DNA from: Sphaerobacter thermophilus DSM 20745
GTDB lineage: Bacteria; Chloroflexota; Chloroflexia; Thermomicrobiales; Thermomicrobiaceae
DNA: 64,000 nt
Direction: 5' to 3'
NCBI RefSeq assembly: GCF_000024985.1
Contig: NC_013523.1
Span: forward strand, 682,001-746,000
The position numbers and the translations under genes are program-made. Of the stretch, positions 46,814-55,151 are shown piece by piece. Below the pieces are notes generated by a model. It was not told the origin of the DNA, did no database searches, and saw only the letters and a list, made by a program, of their open reading frames with translations. Each line of letters begins with the position of its first letter. Position 1 is the first letter of the stretch.

Positions 46814-47734
46814 ATGAGCGAGACCGGGGGCGACATCGACATCACCACGATCGTCGTCTCCTGGAACACGCGCGACCTGCTGGCGCGCTGCCTGGCGTCG
46901 GTCGAGCGCGAGTTGGAGGCGACCGGGCTCCGCGGCGAAATCGTGGTGGTCGACAACGCCTCGACCGACGGGACGGCGAAGATGGTGCGGGAGCGCTTCC
47001 CGGCCGCGTCGCTGGTGGCGCTGGAAGAGAACCGGGGCTTCGCGGCGGCCAACAACCTGGCCCTGGCGCGGGCCCGTGGCGCGGCCGTGTTGCTGCTGAA
47101 CCCCGATGCCGAGTTGCTCCCCGGTGCGCTGGATGCTCTGTGGCGGGCTCTGCATGCGGCGCCGCACGTCGGGATGGCCGGCGCGCTCCTGTTGAACCCG
47201 GACGGCACAGTGCAGTCGGCGGGGTATCGTTTCCCGGGGCTGACGCAGGTCCTGCTTGACTTCTTCCCGATCCACCCGCGCCTCGTCGGCTCGCGCCTGA
47301 ACGGTCGGATCTCCCCGGGAGATGGGCTCAGCCCGGTTGCCATCGACCACCCGCTGGGGGCCTGTATGCTGGTCCGTCGGGAGGTGGTCGATACGGTTGG
47401 CGGGATGGATGAGGGATACTTCCTCTACAGCGAGGAGATTGATTGGTGCCGGCGGATCGCCCGGGCAGGGTGGACGATCGTGACCGCTCCCGCCGCGCGG
47501 GTGATCCACCACGGCGGGCAGAGTACGAGTCAGGTACCCGACGCCATGTTCCTTCAGCTCCACCGCAGTCGCGCCCGCTACTTCCGGCGCTACCACTCGC
47601 CCCGCTTCGTCCGCGCCGTTGCGCTGGCTGCGCGTGCCGCGGCGGTGGTCGAGACGCTGCGGGGTGGACCGCGTGCTTCGGCACTGCGGGAGGTCGCGGG
47701 CATCTACGCCGTCGCGGAGGCGGCCGATGCCTGA
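46814..47734 (+). CDS. GT2-family glycosyltransferase
   Basis: A 306-residue inverting glycosyltransferase of the rhamnosyltransferase-like group: TTIVVSWNTRDLLARCLASV, VVDNASTDGTAKMV, EENRGFAAANNLALARARGA, LLLNPDAEL (DxD-type motif), then GACMLVRREVVDTVGGMDEG and YFLYSEEIDWCRRIARAGW. It would add sugars to a surface polysaccharide or lipid on the cytoplasmic face. The ATG at 46814 has GAAGGA seven bases ahead. It overlaps the start of the next gene by eight bases. Confidence 0.88.
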   Translation: MSETGGDIDITTIVVSWNTRDLLARCLASVERELEATGLRGEIVVVDNASTDGTAKMVRERFPAASLVALEENRGFAAANNLALARARGAAVLLLNPDAELLPGALDALWRALHAAPHVGMAGALLLNPDGTVQSAGYRFPGLTQVLLDFFPIHPRLVGSRLNGRISPGDGLSPVAIDHPLGACMLVRREVVDTVGGMDEGYFLYSEEIDWCRRIARAGWTIVTAPAARVIHHGGQSTSQVPDAMFLQLHRSRARYFRRYHSPRFVRAVALAARAAAVVETLRGGPRASALREVAGIYAVAEAADA

Positions 47735-49493
47735 GGGTAACGGGCCCCTGCCGCTGGCCGTCGTCGTGCTGACGCGCGACGAGGAGCGTCACCTGCCTGA
47801 TTGCCTGGCGAGCGTGCAGGGCCTGGTAACGGCGGGCGCGCTGCTGTTCGTCCTCGACTCGGAGAGCACCGACCAGACGGTGGCGATTGCCCGGCGATTC
47901 GGCGCCCGCGTCGCCGTGCGGCCCTTCGACGGCTACGCGAGCCAGCGGCAGGCCGCGCTCCGTATGGTCGACCGGCCGTGGGTTCTGTTCCTCGACGCCG
48001 ACGAACGGCTGAGCCCGGCATTGACGGCGGAGGTGATCGACGCCGTGCGCACGGGGTCGCCCGACGTGGCGGGCTACTGGCTGCCCCGTCGGAACTGGAT
48101 CCGGGGGCGGGAGATGCGGGGCGGCGGTTGGTGGCCGGACTACCAGCTCCGGCTCCTGCGCCGCGACCGCGCACACTATCGCGTCGGGCGCGAGGTCCAC
48201 GAAATCGTGGATCTGGATGGCCCGGCGGGGTGGCTCTCGGAACCGCTGCTGCACCTGAACTACGACAGCCTACGGGAGTTCCGCGCCAAGCAGGCGCACT
48301 ACGCGCGGATGCGCGCGGAGTCGCTGCGGGCGGCCGGGCAGTTCCCGCGACGACGCACCTACATCGGCCAGCCGGCGCGCGAGTTCTTCCGCCGTGTCGT
48401 TCGCCTGCGTGGCTACCGGGACGGGCCACTTGGCTTGGTTCTCGCCGCCATCCTGGCGTGGTACGAGTTGCGCACCTGGATCTGGGTAGGCCCGCCCCCG
48501 CCGCCCGAGGCGTCCAGCGTGGAGCCAATCGCGCTGCCGCTGCCGGAGATCGACCTGAGCGTCGTGATCGTCAGCTACAACGTGCGCGACCTGCTGCTGG
48601 ACTGCCTGACCTCGCTCGAGGCGGCCTTTGCGGCGGGTGGCATGACGACCGAGATCATCGTGGTCGACAACGCCTCCTGCGACGGTACCGCCGAGGCGGT
48701 GCGGCGTCGTTTCCCGTCGGTCCGGGTCGTCGAAGCCGGAGCGAACCGGGGCTTCGCCGCCGGGTGCAACATGGGGATCCGGCTGGCGCGCGGTCGTGCC
48801 ATCGCCCTGCTCAATCCGGACACCACAGTGGTTGGCGATGCGCTCGGCACGCTGGCCCGTTACCTGGAGGAACACCCGGATGTCGGCGTGGCCGGCCCGC
48901 GTGTCTACCGCCCGGACGGGACCACCCAACCGACCCGGCGTCGCTTCCCGACGCTGGCGACCGGCCTGCTGGAAAGCACCATCATCCAGGACTACTGGAA
49001 GAACAACCGGGTGCTGCGGCGGTACTACGTCGCCGACCGGTCGGACGACGAGGAGCAGGAGGTCGACTGGCTGGTCGGCGCCTGCCTGGTCGCCCGGCGG
49101 GAGGCAGTGGAGATGGCGGGACTGCTCGACGAGCGCTTCTTCATGTACTCGGAAGAGGTCGAGTGGTGCCGGCGCATCCGTGAGGCGGGGTGGAAGATCA
49201 TGTACGTCCCCTCGGCAGCGGTGACGCACTACGAGGGGGCCAGCAGCAGCCAGGACATCCCGGCGCGGCAGGTGGACTTCGACACCTCGAAGGTCCTGCT
49301 GTTCGAGCGGCTGTACGGCCGCGGCGTCGCCCGATTCCTCCGCGCCTTCCTGCTCGCCAGTTACCTCGTGCGGGTCGTCATCGAAGGGGCGAAGGGGCTG
49401 GCGGGCCACAAGCCGGAACTGCGGCGCGCACGGGTCGCGCTCTACCTGCGCGCGTTCCGCAGCCGCCTACGTCCCGGGAGGCGCCTGTCGTGA
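47727..49493 (+). CDS. Bifunctional protein with two GT2 glycosyltransferase domains
   Basis: A 588-residue protein. The N-terminal domain (about 8-250) is of the LPS-glycosyltransferase type: VVVLTRDEERHLPDCLASVQ, LDSESTDQTVAIA, VLFLDADERLSP, and GGGWWPDYQLRLLRRDRAHY. The C-terminal domain (about 272-560) is a paralogue of the preceding gene: VVIVSYNVRDLLLDCLTSLE, VVDNASCDGTAEAV, LLNPDTTV, EEVEWCRRIREAGW. The fusion suggests two sugars are added in succession to one acceptor. The ATG overlaps the end of the upstream gene, and the stop overlaps the next start (GTGA). Confidence 0.85.
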   Translation: MPEGNGPLPLAVVVLTRDEERHLPDCLASVQGLVTAGALLFVLDSESTDQTVAIARRFGARVAVRPFDGYASQRQAALRMVDRPWVLFLDADERLSPALTAEVIDAVRTGSPDVAGYWLPRRNWIRGREMRGGGWWPDYQLRLLRRDRAHYRVGREVHEIVDLDGPAGWLSEPLLHLNYDSLREFRAKQAHYARMRAESLRAAGQFPRRRTYIGQPAREFFRRVVRLRGYRDGPLGLVLAAILAWYELRTWIWVGPPPPPEASSVEPIALPLPEIDLSVVIVSYNVRDLLLDCLTSLEAAFAAGGMTTEIIVVDNASCDGTAEAVRRRFPSVRVVEAGANRGFAAGCNMGIRLARGRAIALLNPDTTVVGDALGTLARYLEEHPDVGVAGPRVYRPDGTTQPTRRRFPTLATGLLESTIIQDYWKNNRVLRRYYVADRSDDEEQEVDWLVGACLVARREAVEMAGLLDERFFMYSEEVEWCRRIREAGWKIMYVPSAAVTHYEGASSSQDIPARQVDFDTSKVLLFERLYGRGVARFLRAFLLASYLVRVVIEGAKGLAGHKPELRRARVALYLRAFRSRLRPGRRLS

Positions 49494-50665
49494 GCCAGCG
49501 CGGCCGCGTCCTCTTCGTCACCGGCGAGTACCCGCCGATGCGCGGCGGCGTCGGGGACTACACGGCGCGGCTGATTCAGGCGCTGGAAGACACCGGCTGG
49601 CAGGCGTCAATCCTGACAGCGGCGGCCGCCCGAGACAACGACGACCCGCGCGTCCTCCCCTGGGTCACTCGCTGGGACTGGACGGCCCGGAGGGTCGTGC
49701 GCCGCGCCGTCGAGGCGACGGGCGCGGACCTGGTGCACATCCAGTACCAGACCGGCGCCTTCGCCATGCACCCGGTGATCAACCTGCTCCCCATGCTCCT
49801 GCGGCGCGTCGGTCCTCGCGTCCCGGTCGCGGTGACCTTTCACGACCTACGCGTCCCGTACCTCTTCCCGAAAGCGGGGCGTGTCCGGCAGTGGGCGAAC
49901 CGCCTGCTGGCGACCAGCGCCGACGCCGTGATCGCGACCAACGCGCTCGACCGGAATCTCCTGTACTGCTGGCCGCGGGTCGCCGAGCGGACCGTGCTCA
50001 TCCCGATCGGGAGCAACCTGCCCGACCCGGGGCACGTCGATGCGGGCGCGGTCCGGGCGCGGCTCGGCATCGCGGAGGGTGAGTGTGCCGTCGGCTTCTT
50101 CGGGTTCCTCACGCGCGACAAAGGGGTGGACCTCCTGCTCGACGCCCTCGAGCGGCAGAGTGAGCACCGCGTCCGCCTGGTGATCGTTGGCGGCGGACTG
50201 GGAGACACCGACGCCGCCAACGCGGACTACCACCGGACGCTGCGCGAGCGCCTCGCCCGGAGCAGTGTGCCGTCCACGGTGACCGGCCACCTGGAGCCGC
50301 GGGCGGCGGCAGAGGCGCTGGCCGCGCTCGACCTCGTCGTGCTCCCGTTCTGCCAGGGCGCCAGCCTGCGCAACGGCACGCTCATCGCCGCGGTCCGCGC
50401 GGGCGCGCCGGTAGTGACGACGGTTCCGGCCCCTGGTGACGCGCTCGACCCGCTGGTAGGCGGAGAGAGCGTCTGGCTGGTCCCACCCGGAGACGTGGGC
50501 GCCCTGACACACGCAGTCGCGTCGCTGCTCCGCGATGCGTCAATGCGGGCACGGATGCGTCAGGAGGCGCGGGCGGCCGCCGCCGCGTTCGACTGGTCCC
50601 GGATCGCGGCACGGCACGCCTCGGTGTACGAAAGCGTGCTGGGGAAGCGCGCCGGTACCGGGTGA
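49490..50665 (+). CDS. GT4-family glycosyltransferase (GT-B fold)
   Basis: A 391-residue glycosyltransferase: RVLFVTGEYPPMRGGVGDYT (Gly-rich acceptor loop), VHIQYQTGAFAMHPVINLLP, GECAVGFFGFLTRDKGVDLL (phosphate-binding stretch of the donor domain) and VLPFCQGASLRNGTLIAAVR (donor-sugar contact region). It is the last gene of the three-gene operon and probably adds a sugar to the same polysaccharide or glycolipid. The GTG at 49490 has GGGAGG upstream and overlaps the preceding TGA. Confidence 0.88.
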   Translation: MSQRGRVLFVTGEYPPMRGGVGDYTARLIQALEDTGWQASILTAAAARDNDDPRVLPWVTRWDWTARRVVRRAVEATGADLVHIQYQTGAFAMHPVINLLPMLLRRVGPRVPVAVTFHDLRVPYLFPKAGRVRQWANRLLATSADAVIATNALDRNLLYCWPRVAERTVLIPIGSNLPDPGHVDAGAVRARLGIAEGECAVGFFGFLTRDKGVDLLLDALERQSEHRVRLVIVGGGLGDTDAANADYHRTLRERLARSSVPSTVTGHLEPRAAAEALAALDLVVLPFCQGASLRNGTLIAAVRAGAPVVTTVPAPGDALDPLVGGESVWLVPPGDVGALTHAVASLLRDASMRARMRQEARAAAAAFDWSRIAARHASVYESVLGKRAGTG

Positions 50666-50690
50666 CGGTACCGGCGTCACATCCCGATCC

Positions 50691-52355
50691 TCAATCGCCA
50701 TCGGATAGCTCCGGCTCGGAACCGGTCGACGGGAGCGTCAAGCGGAGGAAGCGGTAGCCGAGCGCACCGATGACGACCGATCCGATCAGGATCCCGATCC
50801 GCGCGTCGTCCGCCGAGATGTCGGGGCCGAATGCCAGCTCCGAGATGAAGAGCGACATCGTGAAGCCGATCCCGCCCAACGCGGCGACGCTCATGACATC
50901 CCTCCAGGAGATGTCCGCCGGCAGAAGGGCGACGCCGGTCCGCACGGCGAGCCAGGCGAAGAGGCTGATCCCGAGGGGCTTGCCTACCACCAGGCCCGCG
51001 ATCACTCCCCAGGTGACGGAGCTGCGGATGGCGTCTCCCAGTCCGTCCACCAGCGGAATCCCGGCGTTGGCGAACGCGAAGAGCGGCAGCACGGCGTAGA
51101 CCACCCAGGGGTTGAGTCGGTGCTGCAGGTGGGTTAGCGGAGTCTCGACGTCCTCTGAGAGTTCTTCGAGCGCCTGCGTTGCACGCTGCTGGCGTTCGTT
51201 GCTCAGGATGCGCATGGTGCTGTCACAGGCGGTCTCGAACTCGTCGAGGAGTTCGCGCGCCCGCGTCACGAATGCCTTCGGGTTGATCCAGGAGCGGGAC
51301 GGTACGGTCATGGCGACCAGCACGCCCGCGATGGTGCCATGGATCCCGGATTGGAAGACCGCCAGCCACACACCCAGGCCGAGGAACGCATAGACCGGCC
51401 AACGGTGGAATCCGGCGAGATTCGCGACGAGGAGCGCACCGAGCAGAACGGCTGCGAGCCCGAGCGCGGACCAGGCGATCTGATCGGTGTAGAAGACCGC
51501 GATCACCAGCACCGCGATGATGTCATCCACGATGGCGAACGCGGTGACGAAGACGATGAGCAGCGGTGGCACCCGAGCCGCCAGCAGGCTGAGGATACCG
51601 AGTGAGAACGCGGTATCGGTTCCGATCGGGATACCCCACCCGGACATCGTGCCGTCGCCCGCGTTGAGCACGAGATAGATGAGCGCGGGAGTCAAGGCTC
51701 CGCCGATGGCCGCCGCGATCGGGAGCGCTGCCTGACGCGGGCGCCGAAGTTCGCCCACCAACACCTCGCGCTTGATCTCCAGTCCGACGGTGAAGAAGAA
51801 GAGGGCCATCAGCGCGTCGTTGATCCAGTGGCGGAGCGACTCGGTGATCCCGAAGGACGCCGTGCCGATCGTGAACTCGGTCTCCCAGAAGTGCTCATAC
51901 GCCTCGGCCCATGGGGAGTTAGCCAGCATCAGTGCCAGGAGTGCACCGATGAGCAACAGACCGATCCCCGAGATGCTGGTACGGACGAACTCGCTGACTG
52001 GCGCGAGTGCCAGGGCAAGGGGCTGCTCCTGGGCGGTGCCGGTGATGTTCTCGATCCGCGGGCTGTTCTCCGCCAGCCCCTCTCCGCGCGCGTGCCATTC
52101 CTTCTTTTCATCCGACTCGAGCCACTGTTGAAGGTTGACCTTCCTGTCGAACCGCATGACCACCCGGTACTCGCGGCTGCCACGGGGCGGGCGAAGCACC
52201 CGGGCCCCGAGGAATCCGGGGAAATTCGCTGCCGCCTGGTTGACGCTGCGGAGGTATTGCTCGAACTCCCGCTCCCGGCCTTGCCGGGCCTGAATCCGAA
52301 TCTCGAGCGTGATTGGCTGCTGGTATAGGGCGTCTTGGGTAGTTGCTCGATCCAC
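50691..52355 (-). CDS. nhaA: Na+/H+ antiporter NhaA with N-terminal ABM-like domain
   Basis: A 554-residue protein from the GTG at 52355. Residues about 13-105 look like an antibiotic-biosynthesis-monooxygenase-type (ABM) dimeric alpha/beta domain: LEIRIQARQGREREFEQYLR, ANFPGFLGARVLRPPRGSRE and YRVVMRFDRKVNLQQWLES. From about 118 to the end it is NhaA: ISGIGLLLIGALLALMLANS, FFTVGLEIKREVLVGELRRP, IGTDTAFSLGILSLLA, FAIVDDIIAVLVIA (the DD transport site) and GIGFTMSLFISELAF. The antiporter extrudes Na+ against protons. GAGAGGG precedes the GTG. The frame stays open upstream to an ATG at 52532, which would add a stretch resembling the start of a ring-cleaving dioxygenase. Confidence 0.85.
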   Translation of the reverse strand: MDRATTQDALYQQPITLEIRIQARQGREREFEQYLRSVNQAAANFPGFLGARVLRPPRGSREYRVVMRFDRKVNLQQWLESDEKKEWHARGEGLAENSPRIENITGTAQEQPLALALAPVSEFVRTSISGIGLLLIGALLALMLANSPWAEAYEHFWETEFTIGTASFGITESLRHWINDALMALFFFTVGLEIKREVLVGELRRPRQAALPIAAAIGGALTPALIYLVLNAGDGTMSGWGIPIGTDTAFSLGILSLLAARVPPLLIVFVTAFAIVDDIIAVLVIAVFYTDQIAWSALGLAAVLLGALLVANLAGFHRWPVYAFLGLGVWLAVFQSGIHGTIAGVLVAMTVPSRSWINPKAFVTRARELLDEFETACDSTMRILSNERQQRATQALEELSEDVETPLTHLQHRLNPWVVYAVLPLFAFANAGIPLVDGLGDAIRSSVTWGVIAGLVVGKPLGISLFAWLAVRTGVALLPADISWRDVMSVAALGGIGFTMSLFISELAFGPDISADDARIGILIGSVVIGALGYRFLRLTLPSTGSEPELSDGD

Positions 52356-52466
52356 GTAGTGTGCCCTCTCGTTCGGGTACGGTTCTCCGTCCGGTACCGA
52401 ACCTCGACCCCTCGACGGGCGAGCGGCGATCGCAGTGGGCCGGCTGGCTGGTGCCGACGGACACGT

Positions 52467-52532
52467 TCCCCCCGGTGGGTCGCCCGTGAACGCGGTGACG
52501 TGGTGGATACCGTGGATCCGCTGGTCCACCAT
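52467..52532 (-). pseudogene. Remnant of a VOC ring-cleaving dioxygenase N terminus
   Basis: After GGGGGAGACG and an ATG at 52532 the frame reads MVDQRIHGIHHVTAFTGDP, then PGG. This is the characteristic N terminus of VOC-family ring-cleaving dioxygenases (IHGIHHVTAiagdpq...FY), but the following residues do not continue that family. It runs in frame into the ABM-NhaA gene. A deletion or rearrangement that joined a dioxygenase start to the antiporter gene is the simplest reading; a translated leader is the alternative. Confidence 0.5.
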
Positions 52533-52808
52533 CGTCTCTCCCCCGCTAGTGCGACCGGCAGCGCAGGGCGCTGACTTGGACGCCGGAGAAGTGCGCAATT
52601 CTACAACTCTGAGCACTCCTCCTGCATTCCCAATGCCCTGAGGCGGATGCGAAAGGGGCAAGAGACGGCTTGCGGAGACGTGAAGATGGCGAGTTAGCCG
52701 CGGGAGCAGGCCACACCCGTAGTACACTAACGGGTGACGAGAGACCTGACAGGGTATCGCGCGGTGACCCCGGCACTCGGGCGCCGCGCCACATTCGGAG
52801 GTTCATTG

Positions 52809-53198
52809 GTGAAGTACTACTTGAAGACGGGCCGGGGAACACCTGCAGAGGAGATCGATGAGGCGACCGGCGCCGCGATTCTGAGCAAGGGCCGGCACGA
52901 GGGCCGACGGGTCGTCGAGGTATTTACCCTCCATCCCAGCGGCCGGATCGATCGCTGCGTGGAGCGGCCGCGTCGCAAGCTGGGCAGCAATGCCATCGTC
53001 AGCCGGAGCTGGCTCTGTGAGACCTACATGCCCGATGATCCCGAAGGGTGGGGCGACGACCGCTACATCCACGACGCTGAGGAGGCGGTGACCGACGCCG
53101 ATCCAGCCCCGGAAGCGGTCATGCTCGTGCTGCTCGGGGCCGAGGGCGACTCGGACGCGAACGTCGCGCAGTTGCAGTCGGTCAAGGCGCATTCGTAG
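52809..53198 (+). CDS. Hypothetical protein
   Basis: A 129-residue protein not recognised: VKYYLKTGRGTPAEEIDEAT, GRRVVEVFTLHPSGRIDRCV, IVSRSWLCETYMPDDPEGWG and an acidic end with EAVMLVLLGAEGD. No signal peptide or membrane segment is seen. The GTG at 52809 has GGAGG seven bases ahead and is preferred over a frame start at 52734. A TACACT sequence (52723-52728) could be its -10 box. It stands alone, before the gamma-glutamyltransferase gene. Confidence 0.65.
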   Translation: MKYYLKTGRGTPAEEIDEATGAAILSKGRHEGRRVVEVFTLHPSGRIDRCVERPRRKLGSNAIVSRSWLCETYMPDDPEGWGDDRYIHDAEEAVTDADPAPEAVMLVLLGAEGDSDANVAQLQSVKAHS

Positions 53199-53309
53199 CG
53201 CGTCCGCTCCGCCTCGTCTGCATGCGACGGTCCCGCCCAGCCTTCCGGGCGGGACCGCTGATTCGGGGACGGCAACCGCCGTGGAGAGCAGAGAAGGGAA
53301 GGTCCGAAC

Positions 53310-55031
53310 ATGGCCACCATGCCGGTCCGCCGCACGTCGCATCGGCCGCCGATCCAGGCGCGGCACTACGTCGCGGCATCGGGGCACTATCTGGCGACCA
53401 CCGCGGCGTTGCGGATACTTGCGCAGGGCGGGAACGCGATCGATGCGGGCGTGGCGGCCGGTATCTGCCTCAATGTGCTGCTGCCGGACCTGACCAGCTT
53501 CGGCGGTGTGGCGCCGATCATGGTCTACCACCGTGCCACCGATGAGCTGAAGGTCATCACCGGCCTCGGCTGCTGGGGCCGCAGCGCGAGCCTGGAAGTC
53601 TTCCTGGAGGAAGAGCAGGGGGAGATCCCGGTTGGGGTGCGGCGGTCGGTCGTGCCGGGTGCGCCGGATGCCTGGCTCACGGCGCTGGCACGCTACGGGA
53701 AGCTCTCCTTCGCCGAGGTGGTGCAGCCGGCCATCGAGCTGTGCGAGGGCGGTTTCCCGGTCTACCCTTCGCTGCACCGCAACATCGCCAAGGAAGCGGA
53801 CGTCATTTCCCGGTGGCCTTCGACGGCGGCGATCTTCCTGCCCGGCGGCGAGGTGCCGGCGGTCGGCGACGTGCTGCGGCAGCCCGACCTGGCGCGGACT
53901 TTCCGGCGCATGATCGCGGCCGAGCGTGCGGCGGCGGGACGAGGGCGCGTGGCGGGCATCGAAGCCGCGCGCGACCTCTTCTACCGGGGCGATATCGGCA
54001 AGGAGATCGCCGAGTTCATCACCCGCGAGGGCGGCTTCGTCTCCGAAGAGGACATGGCCGAGTTTCACGTCGACGTCGAGGACCCGGTCCACACGAGCTA
54101 TCGCGGCGTGGACGTTTTCGCCTGCGGGCCGTGGTGCCAGGGGCCGGTCATCCCGCAGACGCTCAACGTCCTGGAGGGGTTCGACCTGCGCGCGATGGGT
54201 CACAACTCGGCCGACTACGTGCATACGGTGGTCTCGGCGCTCGACCTGGCCTTCTCCGACCGGGAGGCGTACTACGGGGATCCGAAATTCGTCGATGTCC
54301 CGCTCGACATCCTGCTTTCGAAGGAATACGCGGCGCGGCAGCGCGAGCGGATCGATCCCGCCCGGGCCTTCGGCGCGATGCCGGAGCCGGGGCTCGGCCG
54401 CGCAGGAGCGACGCCGGAGGGTGCGGACGCGCGGGTGCCGTTGCAGCCGGACACGAGCTACGTGTGCGTCGTCGATGAGGAGGGGAACGCCTTTTCGGCC
54501 ACGCCGAGCGACGGGATCGGGAGCACGCCGGTCGTGCCCGGCCTGGGCCTGCTCTGCTCCGGTCGCGGCTCGCAGAGCTGGCTGATCCCGGAGCATGCGT
54601 CGTCGCTCCAGCCGGGCAAGCGCCCGCGCCTGACCCCCAACCCGGCCATCGCCTTCCGCGACGGGCGGGTGTGGATGCCGTTCGGCACGCCCGGCGCCGA
54701 TATGCAGCCGCAGTCGATGATCCAGGTGCTGCTCAACGTCCTCGAGTTCGGGATGGACATCCAGGAGGCGATCGAGCAGCCGCGCTTCGGGACCTTCAAC
54801 TACCCAGAGTCGTTCTGGCCCCACACCTACCGCCCGGGGGCGCTCATGCTGGAGGCACGCATCCCACCCGAGGTGGCTGAGGAACTGCGTGGGCGTGGCT
54901 ACGATGTGACCATGTGGCCGGAGTGGACCCGGATCACGGGCAACGTCTGCGCCATCATGATCGACCACGACCGGGGGACACTCACCGGCGGCGCTGACGC
55001 CCGGGCGGAAGCCTATGCCGCGGGGTGGTAG
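53310..55031 (+). CDS. Gamma-glutamyltransferase family protein
   Basis: A 573-residue member of the Ntn-hydrolase GGT family. The small-subunit start is visible at DTSYVCVVDEEGNAFSATPS, where Thr382 is the expected autoprocessing nucleophile, and the large subunit has GGNAIDAGVAAGICLNVLLP, FGGVAPIMVY and VVPGAPDAWLTALARYGKLS. It would cleave gamma-glutamyl or related amide bonds. There is no signal peptide, so it is probably cytoplasmic, unlike E. coli GGT. The nucleophile context DTS replaces the usual TTH, hence substrate may differ (cephalosporin-acylase-like members exist). The ATG has AGGGAAGG upstream. Confidence 0.88.
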   Translation: MATMPVRRTSHRPPIQARHYVAASGHYLATTAALRILAQGGNAIDAGVAAGICLNVLLPDLTSFGGVAPIMVYHRATDELKVITGLGCWGRSASLEVFLEEEQGEIPVGVRRSVVPGAPDAWLTALARYGKLSFAEVVQPAIELCEGGFPVYPSLHRNIAKEADVISRWPSTAAIFLPGGEVPAVGDVLRQPDLARTFRRMIAAERAAAGRGRVAGIEAARDLFYRGDIGKEIAEFITREGGFVSEEDMAEFHVDVEDPVHTSYRGVDVFACGPWCQGPVIPQTLNVLEGFDLRAMGHNSADYVHTVVSALDLAFSDREAYYGDPKFVDVPLDILLSKEYAARQRERIDPARAFGAMPEPGLGRAGATPEGADARVPLQPDTSYVCVVDEEGNAFSATPSDGIGSTPVVPGLGLLCSGRGSQSWLIPEHASSLQPGKRPRLTPNPAIAFRDGRVWMPFGTPGADMQPQSMIQVLLNVLEFGMDIQEAIEQPRFGTFNYPESFWPHTYRPGALMLEARIPPEVAEELRGRGYDVTMWPEWTRITGNVCAIMIDHDRGTLTGGADARAEAYAAGW

Positions 55032-55151
55032 GCGTCCAGCCGGGACTGAATCACGCTCGACGCGGGTTATACCCTTTGGAAGACTTAGCAAGACGGGGTG
55101 GGGGACCACCCCGCTCTTGTCACGTGCGGGTGCGCGGCGGAGGGTGCGACG

